The notes below the pieces were generated by a model. The model made no database searches. It had not been told where the DNA came from and was given only the letters and a program-made list of their open reading frames with translations. Shown here one piece after another: positions 7,750 through 15,267 of a stretch of DNA of 38,966 nucleotides. Source of the stretch: Glycomyces amatae. GTDB lineage: Bacteria; Actinomycetota; Actinomycetes; Mycobacteriales; Micromonosporaceae. A program made the translations under genes and the position numbers. Each line of letters opens with the position of its first letter. The first letter of the stretch is position 1. The stretch covers positions 1 through 38,966 of the forward strand of contig NZ_JAJLQZ010000034.1 of assembly GCF_020991375.1 (NCBI RefSeq). Reading direction: 5' to 3'.

Positions 7750-8093
7750 CAGGACCGGCGGGGCCTGAGTTCGAGGTCGGGCACGGCCGGCGGGTACGGC
7801 GGGTACTGCTCGACGAGGCCCTCCCAGACCTCGTTCGGGATCGCGAGCCCCGCATCGATCATCGCCGCCCCGTGCCACAGCCCGATCCCCTTGAGGGCCT
7901 TCGCGGTGCTGCGGCAGATCTCCTCGTTGAGGAACGCGAACCGCTCCTCGGCCGCGTCCCGCTCCTCCAGCTCCGCCGGACCGGTCGCGTCCTCCAGCCG
8001 GTCCAGCACCGCTCCCAGCCGCTCGCACTCCTCCATGAGCGCCAGCACCGGCCGGAACCCCGCGGCGACCTCCCCGTCGGTCAGCTCGTCCAT
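7740..8093 (-). CDS. Small helical hypothetical protein
   Basis: The 117-residue protein is soluble and mostly helical (MDELTDGEVAAGFRPVLALM, then ECERLGAVLDRLED), with a Pro/Arg-rich C-terminal tail (YPPYPPAVPDLELRPRR). The ATG at 8093 has a GAAGGGG box about 8 nt upstream. No family is recognised. It lies downstream of the esterase gene in the same direction, but 230 bp separate them, so it probably has its own promoter: TAGAGT on the minus strand near 8117 is a possible -10. Codon usage is consistent with a real gene. Confidence 0.65.
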   Translation of the reverse strand: MDELTDGEVAAGFRPVLALMEECERLGAVLDRLEDATGPAELEERDAAEERFAFLNEEICRSTAKALKGIGLWHGAAMIDAGLAIPNEVWEGLVEQYPPYPPAVPDLELRPRRSWRA

Positions 8094-8322
8094 GCCCCGC
8101 CCCCTTCGGAACGGACTCTAGACGCGGGCCGCACGTTTCCCGGCACCGGCTTCTCGGAGGACCGTTCGCAGCCGCTCCGGGCGGACGCCCGAGCCCTGCG
8201 GCCGATCGTTGCAGCCGCGGGCGGAGTGCGGCGGCGGCGTCGGGTAGCGGCCACCGGGCCTCCCGAACACCACGTGGCCCTCCACGGCGATGCCGGTCGG
8301 CCCGGTCCCGGACGGCGCACCG
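8094..8322. other. Intergenic stretch with no supported gene
   Basis: These 229 bp lie between the esterase stop and the start of the small hypothetical gene, both on the minus strand. Apart from a possible -10 (TAGAGT, minus strand) near the small gene, I see no convincing frame or hairpin. Confidence 0.5.
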
Positions 8323-10536
8323 CTAGCCGGTGGCCGTGAACAAACGCGGCAGGAAGTCGATCAGCGACTTCTGCCAGACGTCCCAGCCGTGCGGACCGGC
8401 GACGATGGGTGCGAACTCGTGCTCGACGCCGCTGCGCTCCATCGCCGCGATCAGTTCGAGGGTCGCGTCGTACGTGAAGTCCTGCCGGTCGCCGGAGTAC
8501 ACCCGGATCAGCTCGGTGCCGGCGTTGACGGCGTCGACGTCGGTGCCCTCCGGCGGGCCGCCGAAGGCCGACATCGCACCGATGTAACCGAACTCGCCGG
8601 GGTGGGCCCAGAGGGTGCTGAGGGTGTGCCCCGAGCCCATCGACAGGCCCGCCAGCGCGCGCCGGCGCGGGTCCGCGCTCACGTTGTACAGCTCCTCGGC
8701 CGCCGGGGCGATGCGCGTGGTCATCTCGGTCGGGAAGTCGACGCCGTTGCCGTTGGCCATCACCACGACCATCGGCACCGTGCCGCCCTGCCGGTGGTGG
8801 TTGTCGAGGATCCGGTGGGCGTGGCCGACCTCGATCCAGTCCGTCCACGTCTGCCCGCCGCCGTGCTGCAGGTAGAGCACCGGGTACGCCTCGGCGCGGT
8901 CGGCGTCGTAGTCCGGCGGCGTCCACACGTAGGCCGAGCGCTCCTCCCCGCCGGCGGTGCTGGTGTAGTGCATGACGCCCACCTCGCCGCGCTCGCCGGC
9001 GGGCGCCTCCGCGGTGTACCGGCCGCGGAGGGTGTCGCCGGCGACGGTGAACGTGCTCCACGCGGGTTCGGAGAGCACCGACGTCGGGTTGCCCTCGTCC
9101 TTCTGATCGACGCCGTCGACCTCGAACTTGTAGTAGTACGAACCGCCCTCGAGCCGCATCGACAGGCGCCACGAGCCGTCGTCCTGCTCGACCATCGGCG
9201 TGCGCGGCCAGCTTCCGGCCGGGCCGAAGTTGCCCCAGACGGTGACCCGGGAGGCGTCGGCGAACTCGGGGCCGGCCTCGAAGGTGACGACGCCGTTCTC
9301 GTCGACCCACGGGGTGGGCGTCGTGCCCGGCGCGGGGACCTCGCGGGCGGTGAAGGGGAGGTGGCCCTCGCTCGGACCGTGCTCGTCGACCGGCCGGAAC
9401 AGCCGCTGGGCGAAGTCGTGCAGGCCCGCCCGCCACGTCTCCCACACGCCGCCGGTGGCGGGGTTCGATCCGTCCGACTGGAACTCGACGCCCGCCTCGG
9501 CGAACGCGGCCTCGAGTTCGACGATGCCGTCGTAGGCGGGGTCCGTGGCGTTGCCGCCGTACACGCGGATCAGGTCGGTGCGGTGGTTGATCTGACGCGC
9601 CTTGCCGTGGCCGATCCTCTGGTCGAAGCCGCCGGAGAAGGATCCGACGTGGGCGAACGCCCCCGTGGCGGAGACCAGCGTCTCCAGCGCCGTCCGCGCT
9701 CCCCGGCCGATGCCGGCGATGGCGCGGGCGCTCGGGTCGGCGGCGACGCGGAACGCCGATTCCACGGCCGGCACGAGTTCCCTGAGGAGGTCCTTCTTCA
9801 CCGAGAGGCCCTCGCCGTCGGCCATCACGACCACCATCGGCTCGGCGTCGCCGTCGAGCACGAGGTTGTCGAGGATCTGCTTCAGGCGGCCCAGTTCCAC
9901 CCACTCGCGGTGGCTCTGGCCCTCGTCCTGCAGGAGGTAGAGCGTGGGGTAGGGCTCGGCGCGATCGGCGTCGTAGCCCGGCGGGGTCCAGACGAGCGCC
10001 TCGGACCCCGCGCCGCCGCCGTACTCGATCGTGCCGAGCTCGCCGCCGCCGGCGGCGTCGGCCAGCCACTCCGCGCCCGGTCCGGGCACGAACAGGGTGC
10101 TGAGGTCCGGCTGCGCCGTGACCTCCGGGTCGGTCTCCGGGTTGCGGAACGTGACGGCCTCCTCGCCGGGGGCCGGCCGCACCGCGTACTGGTAGTAGTA
10201 CAGGCCGGGTTCGAGCGGGCCCATCGTGGCGACGCGGTCCGCCTCGCCGTCGGCGTTGAACTCGGTCCAGGCCCTGCCCGGTCCGAAGTTCCCCTGCACG
10301 GTGACCTGGCCGTCCTCGACGCCGGTCACCTCGGTCACGACCTCGGCGGGCACGGTGAAGCGGTACACGTTCGCCACCGGGCTGTCCGGCACCTGCGCCA
10401 CCCACGGGTCGCCGCTCGCGGCGGTCGCGGCGGAGGGCACCGCCAGGAGGGCGCCCGTCCCCACCGCCACGGCGGCGAGCACTGCGGTCCGGGGGCGGTC
10501 CGGTGGGACCGCCGGTCGTGCGTGGGACTCCATCAT
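8323..10536 (-). CDS. Secreted tandem CE1-type esterase; first catalytic domain apparently dead
   Basis: I chose the ATG at 10536 because GAGAGGAA lies about 7 nt upstream; a 30-residue extension would come from the AT-rich promoter. The 737-residue protein has a signal peptide (cleavage near ALLAVPSAATA) and two copies of the same module: a beta-sandwich (CBM48/esterase-N-like; about 50-155 and 400-490) and an esterase-D alpha/beta hydrolase (about 180-385 and 515-737). Copy 2 keeps the GLSMG nucleophile S632 and catalytic H716 (AGPHGWDVW). Copy 1 reads GIGRG with G277 for Ser, and TGGVWETW with G363 for His. Active relatives remove feruloyl or acetyl groups from plant polysaccharides. I infer that copy 1 is a non-catalytic, perhaps carbohydrate-binding, domain. 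Confidence 0.9.
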   Translation of the reverse strand: MMESHARPAVPPDRPRTAVLAAVAVGTGALLAVPSAATAASGDPWVAQVPDSPVANVYRFTVPAEVVTEVTGVEDGQVTVQGNFGPGRAWTEFNADGEADRVATMGPLEPGLYYYQYAVRPAPGEEAVTFRNPETDPEVTAQPDLSTLFVPGPGAEWLADAAGGGELGTIEYGGGAGSEALVWTPPGYDADRAEPYPTLYLLQDEGQSHREWVELGRLKQILDNLVLDGDAEPMVVVMADGEGLSVKKDLLRELVPAVESAFRVAADPSARAIAGIGRGARTALETLVSATGAFAHVGSFSGGFDQRIGHGKARQINHRTDLIRVYGGNATDPAYDGIVELEAAFAEAGVEFQSDGSNPATGGVWETWRAGLHDFAQRLFRPVDEHGPSEGHLPFTAREVPAPGTTPTPWVDENGVVTFEAGPEFADASRVTVWGNFGPAGSWPRTPMVEQDDGSWRLSMRLEGGSYYYKFEVDGVDQKDEGNPTSVLSEPAWSTFTVAGDTLRGRYTAEAPAGERGEVGVMHYTSTAGGEERSAYVWTPPDYDADRAEAYPVLYLQHGGGQTWTDWIEVGHAHRILDNHHRQGGTVPMVVVMANGNGVDFPTEMTTRIAPAAEELYNVSADPRRRALAGLSMGSGHTLSTLWAHPGEFGYIGAMSAFGGPPEGTDVDAVNAGTELIRVYSGDRQDFTYDATLELIAAMERSGVEHEFAPIVAGPHGWDVWQKSLIDFLPRLFTATG

Positions 10537-10600
10537 GGTCGAATTCCTCTCGCGCGTCGCTTCTCGAACGGCCGGGAGGGACGACCGGTCCAAACACACC

Positions 10601-10640
10601 ACTATGTTTATATGTCGATAAATCAATGTAATTTACCGGC
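10601..10640 (-). promoter_or_regulatory. AT-rich promoter region of the esterase gene
   Basis: This is the lowest-GC patch in the first 15 kb, 65-105 bp upstream of the esterase start. On the minus strand it contains TTACAT, TTGATT and TATAAAC elements and an inverted repeat TTTAT-N6-ATAAA. Box assignment is ambiguous. The patch probably holds the promoter and possibly an operator. Confidence 0.45.
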
Positions 10641-10728
10641 CGTCCCCGCGCAAGCCCTCATCGGCGCCCTGGGCGGCGTGAGGGCCCGGCCCGGCGAAGT
10701 CGCAGCGGCCCAGGGCGAGACGGGGTCC

Positions 10729-10938
10729 TCACGCGGCCCGGGTCCGGGCCGCGTGCAGCCTGGCGGGGCCCCGGGCCGCGCCGGCGGGCTCGAACCACAT
10801 GGAGAGCCGACCGCATTCGCAGCGGGCGTACACGACGGTGCCGGTCGAGGTGCGGTGGCGGGACACCACGTTCAGGACCTCGCTCATGCGCAGTTCGCAC
10901 AGGGGGCAGGGGTCCGCGGTGTGCTTCTCGTTGCTCAT
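10729..10938 (-). CDS. Small zinc-ribbon-like protein
   Basis: The 69-residue protein has C11-x2-C14 (DPCPLCELR) and C40-x-C42-G (YARCECGRL), spaced as in a small zinc ribbon, followed by a basic Ala/Arg-rich tail (ARLHAARTRAA). The ATG at 10938 is divergent from the LysR-type regulator gene, and the two share a 71-bp control region containing a LysR-type inverted repeat. It may therefore be a LysR target. No enzymatic motif is visible. The last codons and stop lie inside a hairpin at 10730-10755. Confidence 0.7.
   Translation of the reverse strand: MSNEKHTADPCPLCELRMSEVLNVVSRHRTSTGTVVYARCECGRLSMWFEPAGAARGPARLHAARTRAA
10730..10755 (-). terminator. Hairpin over the end of the zinc-ribbon gene
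   Basis: CACGCGGCCCGG (10730-10741) and CCGGGCCGCGTG (10744-10755) are exact reverse complements separated by GT. The minus-strand stop codon (10731-10729) lies at its edge. Probable terminator, no T-tract. Confidence 0.55.
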
Positions 10939-10977
10939 AGGCCCAGTCTTCGCCTAGAATCGTTCGGGAACAACGAA
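10931..10977 (+). promoter_or_regulatory. LysR promoter with LysR-type operator
   Basis: TTGCTC (10931-10936) and TAGAAT (10955-10960), 18 bp apart, form a plausible plus-strand promoter. An inverted repeat follows at the expected start point: CGTT-N7-AACG (10961-10975), or TTCG-N7-CGAA (10963-10977). This fits negative autoregulation of the LysR gene and control of the divergent zinc-ribbon gene. Confidence 0.55.
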
Positions 10978-11009
10978 GGTTTTCGCATCGGATCTTGTGG
11001 AGTTCCCGA

Positions 11010-12023
11010 ATGATCGATCCCCGGTTGCAGACGCTGCGCGTCCTGCGGTCGCACGGCACGGTCACCGCCACCGCCCTCGCCCTGCACCTCACGCCGTCCA
11101 CCGTCTCGCAGCAGCTCAAGCAGCTCGCCCACGACAACGGCGTCCGCCTGCTGGAGCCGAACGGCCGCCGCGTGCGCCTCACCCCGGCCGCGGAGACCCT
11201 GCTCGCGCACGCCGACCTGCTGTACGCGCAGTGGGAGAAGGCCAAAGTGGACCTGGCCGCCCTCGGGGAGGGCCGCATCGGGAGCCTGCGGATCTGCGGC
11301 CTGTCCAGCACGGTCTCGGCCTTCGTCGCCCCCGCCGCCAAGCGGCTGCGCGAGGCGCACCCGGGAGTGCGGCTGCACCTGGCCGCGGTCGAGGCGGTCG
11401 AGGCCTTCAGGATGCTCGAGTCCGGCGACGCCGACATCGCCGTCGTCACCCCGCACGACGCCACCCCGCCCCTCGGCGACCCCCGGTTCGAGCAGGAGTT
11501 CCTCGTGGACGACGTGGAGGACCTGCTGGTCCCGGTCGACCACCCGCTGGCCGGGCGCGCGGGCGTGGCGCTGGCCGAGGCCGCCGACGAGGAGTGGATC
11601 GCCATGCCCGCCTGCCTCGACCAGTACCAGCTGTTCACGAGCTCCGCCGCCGCGGCGGGGTTCACGCCCGACGTCGCGCACCGGGCCGACTCCTGGACCA
11701 GCATGTCCGGGCTGGTGTGCACCGGTTTCGGGGTGGGCCTGTACTCCCGGCTGGTGCCCGTCCCGGTCGACCACGCCGTGGTCCGGGTGCCGATCCACGG
11801 CCACCCGGTGCCGACCCGGCCGCTGTTCACCGCGGTGCGGCGCGGCAGCGCCGGACTGCCCGCCATCGCGAACGGCCTGGACGCGATCCGCGAGGAGGCC
11901 GCCCGCGAACGCTCCTACTCCCCGGTGGGCGGCCGCAGGCGCCCGCGGGAGGGCGAGCCGGGCTCGGCGGTGCAGACCGGGAGGACGAGCCCCGGGCCCG
12001 CGGTCGGTTCCATCTCCTCGTAG
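11010..12023 (+). CDS. LysR-family transcriptional regulator with an extended C-terminus
   Basis: The ATG at 11010 has GGAG at 10999-11002. Residues 1-60 form the winged helix-turn-helix (TVTATALALHLTPSTVSQQL, then KQLAHDNGVRLLEPNGRRV). A periplasmic-binding-protein-like effector domain occupies about 85-300 (DADIAVVTPHD, then GFGVGLYSRLVPVPVDH). At 337 residues it is about 35 longer than usual. The extra tail (from about SYSPVGGRR) is low-complexity and overlaps, in another frame, the remnant of an MDR dehydrogenase at 12002-12112, so the original stop may have been lost. The effector is unknown. Confidence 0.9.
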   Translation: MIDPRLQTLRVLRSHGTVTATALALHLTPSTVSQQLKQLAHDNGVRLLEPNGRRVRLTPAAETLLAHADLLYAQWEKAKVDLAALGEGRIGSLRICGLSSTVSAFVAPAAKRLREAHPGVRLHLAAVEAVEAFRMLESGDADIAVVTPHDATPPLGDPRFEQEFLVDDVEDLLVPVDHPLAGRAGVALAEAADEEWIAMPACLDQYQLFTSSAAAAGFTPDVAHRADSWTSMSGLVCTGFGVGLYSRLVPVPVDHAVVRVPIHGHPVPTRPLFTAVRRGSAGLPAIANGLDAIREEAARERSYSPVGGRRRPREGEPGSAVQTGRTSPGPAVGSISS

Positions 12024-12112
12024 TCGACCTCGCACCGCCCCTCGAGCGGGTCGCCGAGGGGTACGCGGCCGTGGACGGGCGCCGCGCCGTCAAGGTCCTG
12101 CCGCGCCCGTGA
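12002..12112 (+). pseudogene. C-terminal remnant of a zinc-dependent alcohol-dehydrogenase-like MDR gene
   Basis: In the frame ending at the TGA at 12110-12112 the plus strand encodes PLERVAEGYAAVDGRRAVKV followed by LPRP. This is the characteristic end of MDR alcohol dehydrogenases (pattern PLxxxxEAYxxxxxRxAxKVLxRP). Nothing upstream in that frame matches the rest of the enzyme, because that space holds the LysR gene. I infer a decayed gene whose 5' part was replaced, with the LysR coding sequence now reading into it out of frame for about 20 bp. Confidence 0.55.
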
Positions 12113-12166
12113 CGGCTCGGCGGGACCAGGACGGGGGCTGTCACCGTCGCGGGGGATGATCGGCCC

Positions 12167-13126
12167 GTGTCCGATCCCACCGCCCGCGCGCTCAGCCTGC
12201 TCAACCTGCTGCAATCGCACCGGCACCGGCCCGCCCCCGAGCTCGCCCGGCGGCTCGGCGTCACGGTCCGGACCGTGCGGCGCGACGTCGGGCGCCTGCG
12301 CGGCCTCGGCTACCGCATCGACTCCGCGCCGGGCTCGTTCGGCGGCTACCGGCTCGAGGCGGGCGCCGCGCTGCCGCCCCTGCTGCTGTCCGACGAGGAG
12401 GCGGTCGCCATCGCGATCGGCCTGCGCCTGGTCGCGGCGGGCCGCCTCAGCCGCGGCGCCGAGTTCGCGCTGTCGGTCCTCGCGAAGCTCGAGGCGGTGC
12501 TGCCCGCCCGGCTGCGCCGCCGCGTCAAGGCCGTGGGCCCCCAGCTCGGGCCCGAGGCGGGGCGCGACGGGGCCTCGACCGAGGTGCTCGTCGACCTGGC
12601 CCTGGCCTGCCGCGACCGCGAGCGCGTGCGGCTGCGGTACCGGCCGGACGGCGGCCGGGAGCAGGAGCGGCGGGTCGAACCGCACGCGCTCGTCCCGGCC
12701 GGCGGCGACTGGTACCTCGTCTGCTGGGACCTCGACCGCGCCGACTGGCGGACCTTCGGCGCCGCCCGCCTGGCCGGCGTCGAGCACCTGCGGGTCGGGT
12801 TCGCCCCGCGCGCGCTGTCGCCGCGGCGGGTGGAGGGGTTCGTGGCCGTCGCGCGCACCTGGGGGCCGCGCGTCCAGGAGGCGGCGGCGATCGTGGAGAT
12901 GCCGCTCGCGGCGTTCCAGGACGCCCTCGGGGAGTGGGCGCGGGGCGCGACGGCGGCGGGGCCGGGAAGGACGCGCTGGCCGGTGGGCGGCTCGAGCGCG
13001 CGGGACGTCGCCTACGGCCTCTCGTGGCTTCCGGCGGGCACGCCCTACCGGCTCGAGATGCCCGACGCGGAGCGGGCCGAGCTGCGGGCGCTGCTCGCGC
13101 GCACGGCCGACGCGCTGGACCGGTGA
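12167..13126 (+). CDS. YafY-type regulator with HTH and WYL domain
   Basis: The GTG at 12167 has GGGGGAT about 9 nt upstream. The 319-residue protein has an N-terminal helix-turn-helix (about 5-58: LARRLGVTVRTVRRDVGRLR) and a WYL ligand-binding domain (about 135-215). The WYL domain contains the literal motif in GGDWYLVCWDLDRADWRTF and the conserved RRVEPHALV. A C-terminal extension (about 225-310) follows. WYL proteins sense nucleic acids or small ligands. The convergent VOC gene shares its terminator; the regulated target is not evident. Confidence 0.92.
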   Translation: MSDPTARALSLLNLLQSHRHRPAPELARRLGVTVRTVRRDVGRLRGLGYRIDSAPGSFGGYRLEAGAALPPLLLSDEEAVAIAIGLRLVAAGRLSRGAEFALSVLAKLEAVLPARLRRRVKAVGPQLGPEAGRDGASTEVLVDLALACRDRERVRLRYRPDGGREQERRVEPHALVPAGGDWYLVCWDLDRADWRTFGAARLAGVEHLRVGFAPRALSPRRVEGFVAVARTWGPRVQEAAAIVEMPLAAFQDALGEWARGATAAGPGRTRWPVGGSSARDVAYGLSWLPAGTPYRLEMPDAERAELRALLARTADALDR

Positions 13127-13142
13127 GGGCACCGGTCCAGCG
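13113..13142. terminator. Bidirectional hairpin over the WYL-regulator stop codon
   Basis: CGCTGGACCGGT (13113-13124) and ACCGGTCCAGCG (13131-13142) form a perfect 12-bp stem with a 6-nt loop. The TGA at 13124-13126 lies at the loop edge. It separates convergent genes (12167-13126 and 13154-13690). Confidence 0.75.
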
Positions 13143-13153
13143 GGTCGCGGCCG

Positions 13154-13690
13154 TCAGGCGCGGGTGTCGCGGAGCGCGCCCATCGCCTCGTTCAGGGTGG
13201 CGTGGACGTACTCCAGTCCGGGCGTGGCGAAGGCGCTCCAGTCGGTGTCCTCGCCGGTGCCGGACCGGTCGGCGTCCTCGGACCAGTCCTGCTCGGCGCC
13301 CGGGTCGTGCCGGTAGACCCACCACAGGTTCCCCGCCGGGTCCTGGAACCGGGCGAGGGTGTCGCCGAAGAAGTCGGTCGGCCGCGTGACGACGCGCCCG
13401 CCGAGCCGCTCCGCCCGCGCGAGGACCGCGTCGGCGTCGTCGACGTACACGCGGATCAGCGCGGGGGTGAACGGCCAGTCGGGCTTGCGGTCGGCGACCG
13501 TCAGCAGCGAGTCGCCGATCCGCAGTTCGGCGTGCAGGATCAGCCCGTCGGTGTCGAGCGTGCGGGCCTCGGGCACGTCCTCGGCGTCGAAGACGGCGGT
13601 CAGGAACCCGATCAGCTCCCCTGCGGCGTCGGCGACGATGAACGGGTTGACGGTGTTCGAACCGGCCGGGACGGCGGGTGCGGTGGCCAT
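13154..13690 (-). CDS. VOC/glyoxalase-fold protein (PhnB-like)
   Basis: I chose the ATG at 13690, with GAGAGGAA about 6 nt upstream; an upstream start would add 23 residues lacking a ribosome binding site. The 178-residue protein shows the paired beta-alpha-beta-beta-beta arrangement: NPFIVADAAGELIGFLTAVF, then LIRVYVDDADAVLARAERLG, then DFFGDTLARFQDPAGNLWWV, which resembles PhnB/glyoxalase-like proteins. A C-terminal extension is rich in Asp/Glu. Members of the superfamily include isomerases, dioxygenases and resistance proteins; the residues seen do not pick one. Confidence 0.85.
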   Translation of the reverse strand: MATAPAVPAGSNTVNPFIVADAAGELIGFLTAVFDAEDVPEARTLDTDGLILHAELRIGDSLLTVADRKPDWPFTPALIRVYVDDADAVLARAERLGGRVVTRPTDFFGDTLARFQDPAGNLWWVYRHDPGAEQDWSEDADRSGTGEDTDWSAFATPGLEYVHATLNEAMGALRDTRA

Positions 13691-13830
13691 GGCGTTTCCT
13701 CTCGTACGGGGATAGACGACGCCATGGTCGCCCGCGACCGGGACCGATCCTGTCCGCATCGGGAACGGGCGCCGAAACCGGGGCCGGGATCACCGGCGGC
13801 GGGTCCGGGCCCCGGGTCTCCGGGGCGGGC

Positions 13831-14682
13831 TCACGCCGCTTCGGCGAGGACGTCGGCGATCATCCGGTGCCCTTGCGCCTCGAAGCGCTCGTCGCCGATC
13901 CGGTGGGCCCAGCACGCGGTGGCGATCGCCGAGCGGACGCGCTGGCGCAGCCAGGTCCCGGGCTCGCGCGGGTCGGCGCCGTAGCCGGACAGGAACGCCG
14001 CCTCCGCTCCCGGGTGGCGGCGGAACTCGTTGACGGCGAGCCGCTCGAAGTCCTCCGCCGCCGGGCGCAGCGCGGCCCGCCCGAAGTCGATCACCCGCAG
14101 CACGCCGTCGTCCATCAGCCAGTTCCGGCACTGCCAGTCGCCGTGCGTCGGCACGCAGACGGCGCCCTCCCGCGGCCAGGACCGGACCATGGCCGACAGC
14201 GCCGCCACGGTCTCGGGCGCGACCCGGTGCGGTCCCTCGAACCACGCCAGCGCCTTCGCGTCCATGCGGCGCTCATAGTCGGCGTCCGCGAACGCCGCCT
14301 GGTCGTGGTGGACGCGGAGGAGCTCGCCGGCCTGCACGTAGGTGTCCGTCGCGGTCTCCGCCGCGGTCCCCATGACGAGGGTCCCGGGCAGGTACTCGGT
14401 GACCAGCAGTTTGGCCTCGGCGTCGGCGTGCAGCATCCGGGCGGCCCGGCCGAGCCGGACCCACGGCCCGGTCCACTCCCGGTGCGCCGCGATCTCCCGC
14501 TCGATGTGGTGGTCGCCGGGGCCGCCCGCCTTGACGACGACGGTCCTGCCGCCGGTCCTGGCCCGCAGCACCGTGGTCTCGACCAGGTCCCAGCTCATGT
14601 CGGCCTCGACCGCCGCGTCGGGCAGCCAGGCCTCGAGCAGCTCGAGCTGGCGGGGGGAGAGTGCGCTGAGCCCGGGGTTCAC
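13831..14682 (-). CDS. Aminoglycoside-phosphotransferase-family small-molecule kinase
   Basis: The 283-residue protein has the APH/ChoK kinase fold. There is an N-lobe lysine in GGRTVVVKAGG, the Brenner motif H180-G-D182-xxxx-N187 (THGDWQCRNWL) and metal-binding D199 in VIDFGRA. The start is a GTG at 14682 with no Shine-Dalgarno; TATCCT ends 7 nt upstream, so the mRNA may be leaderless. Family members phosphorylate aminoglycosides, macrolides, choline or sugars. Sequence alone does not identify the substrate, and most chromosomal copies in actinomycetes are not proven resistance genes. Expression appears independent of the RidA gene upstream, which has its own terminator. Confidence 0.88.
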   Translation of the reverse strand: MNPGLSALSPRQLELLEAWLPDAAVEADMSWDLVETTVLRARTGGRTVVVKAGGPGDHHIEREIAAHREWTGPWVRLGRAARMLHADAEAKLLVTEYLPGTLVMGTAAETATDTYVQAGELLRVHHDQAAFADADYERRMDAKALAWFEGPHRVAPETVAALSAMVRSWPREGAVCVPTHGDWQCRNWLMDDGVLRVIDFGRAALRPAAEDFERLAVNEFRRHPGAEAAFLSGYGADPREPGTWLRQRVRSAIATACWAHRIGDERFEAQGHRMIADVLAEAA

Positions 14683-14718
14683 CGGGACGAGGATAGTGCT
14701 TCGTCGCCGGGGCGGTCC

Positions 14719-14750
14719 GGCGGTCTCGGCCCGCGAGGGACGAGACCGCC
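14719..14750 (-). terminator. Stem-loop after the RidA-like gene
   Basis: GGCGGTCTCG (14719-14728) and CGAGACCGCC (14741-14750) form a perfect 10-bp stem with a 12-nt loop. It starts 8 nt beyond the minus-strand stop of 14758-15177. Confidence 0.65.
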
Positions 14751-14757
14751 GCCCGTC

Positions 14758-15177
14758 TCAGTCGGTCCCGAGGACGGCGGTCACGCGGATCTCGACGCGC
14801 ATGCCCGGCGCGCCGAGGGCGGGGACGCCCGTCTGGGTCCAGACGGGGGCCCGGCCGCCCATGCGCTCGCGGAACTGCTCGGTCATGACGCGGGTGGGGC
14901 GGTCGCCGATGAACCCGGGGTCGTCGGGAATGTGGTACGAGTTCACGTGCACGACGTCGCGCCAGGTGGCGCCGGCCGTGGCGAGGGTGCGCTCGACGTT
15001 GTCGAAGGCCCGCACGATCTCCTCCTCGAGGTCGTCGGGGAACTCGATGTCGTCGTTCCAGCCGCCTTGGCCGGAGATCTCGACGCGGTCGCCGATGCGG
15101 ACGGCCTGGCTGTATCCCAGCAGGTCGCGCATCTTGTCGCCGTATCCGGGGGTCACGAAGAATTCCGGCTCGCCCAT
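14758..15177 (-). CDS. RidA/YjgF-family protein
   Basis: The 139-residue protein matches the RidA (YER057c/UK114) fold: GYSQAVRIGDRVEISGQGG, then VRAFDNVERTLATAGATWRD, then the conserved end APGMRVEIRVTAVLG. R127 sits where the catalytic arginine of imine deaminases lies. RidA proteins hydrolyse reactive enamine/imine intermediates released by PLP enzymes; many relatives have other roles. The ATG at 15177 follows AAGGGAA. The gene is divergent from a MarR regulator and shares two phased operators with it, so it is the regulator's likely target. This is unusual, since housekeeping RidA is often constitutive. Confidence 0.9.
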   Translation of the reverse strand: MGEPEFFVTPGYGDKMRDLLGYSQAVRIGDRVEISGQGGWNDDIEFPDDLEEEIVRAFDNVERTLATAGATWRDVVHVNSYHIPDDPGFIGDRPTRVMTEQFRERMGGRAPVWTQTGVPALGAPGMRVEIRVTAVLGTD

Positions 15178-15193
15178 GGTGTTCCCTTCACAT

Positions 15194-15261
15194 TGACTTC
15201 ATCCTTGAAGTGAATCTATCATATTGACTTCACGGTTGAAGTCACGCCCGCTCGGTATAGT
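15194..15261. promoter_or_regulatory. RidA/MarR divergent promoters with two phased operators
   Basis: Two inverted repeats lie here: ACTTCA-TCCT-TGAAGT at 15196-15211, and TGACTTCA-CGGT-TGAAGTCA at 15225-15244 (perfect 8-bp arms). Their centres are 31 bp apart, about three helical turns. TTGACT (15194-15199) and TATCAT (15217-15222) form a plus-strand promoter with a 17-bp spacer over site 1. TATAGT (15256-15261) ends exactly 6 nt before the MarR ATG, the spacing expected for a leaderless transcript. On the minus strand TATGAT (15224-15219) is a good -10 for the RidA gene. The MarR protein probably binds both sites. Confidence 0.8.
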
Positions 15262-15267
15262 GCCGCC

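Noticed and set aside
10537..10626. A 30-residue extension of the esterase (start at 10626)
   Set aside because: It would be encoded by the AT-rich promoter and has no ribosome binding site. The ATG at 10536 has GAGAGGAA and starts a normal signal peptide.
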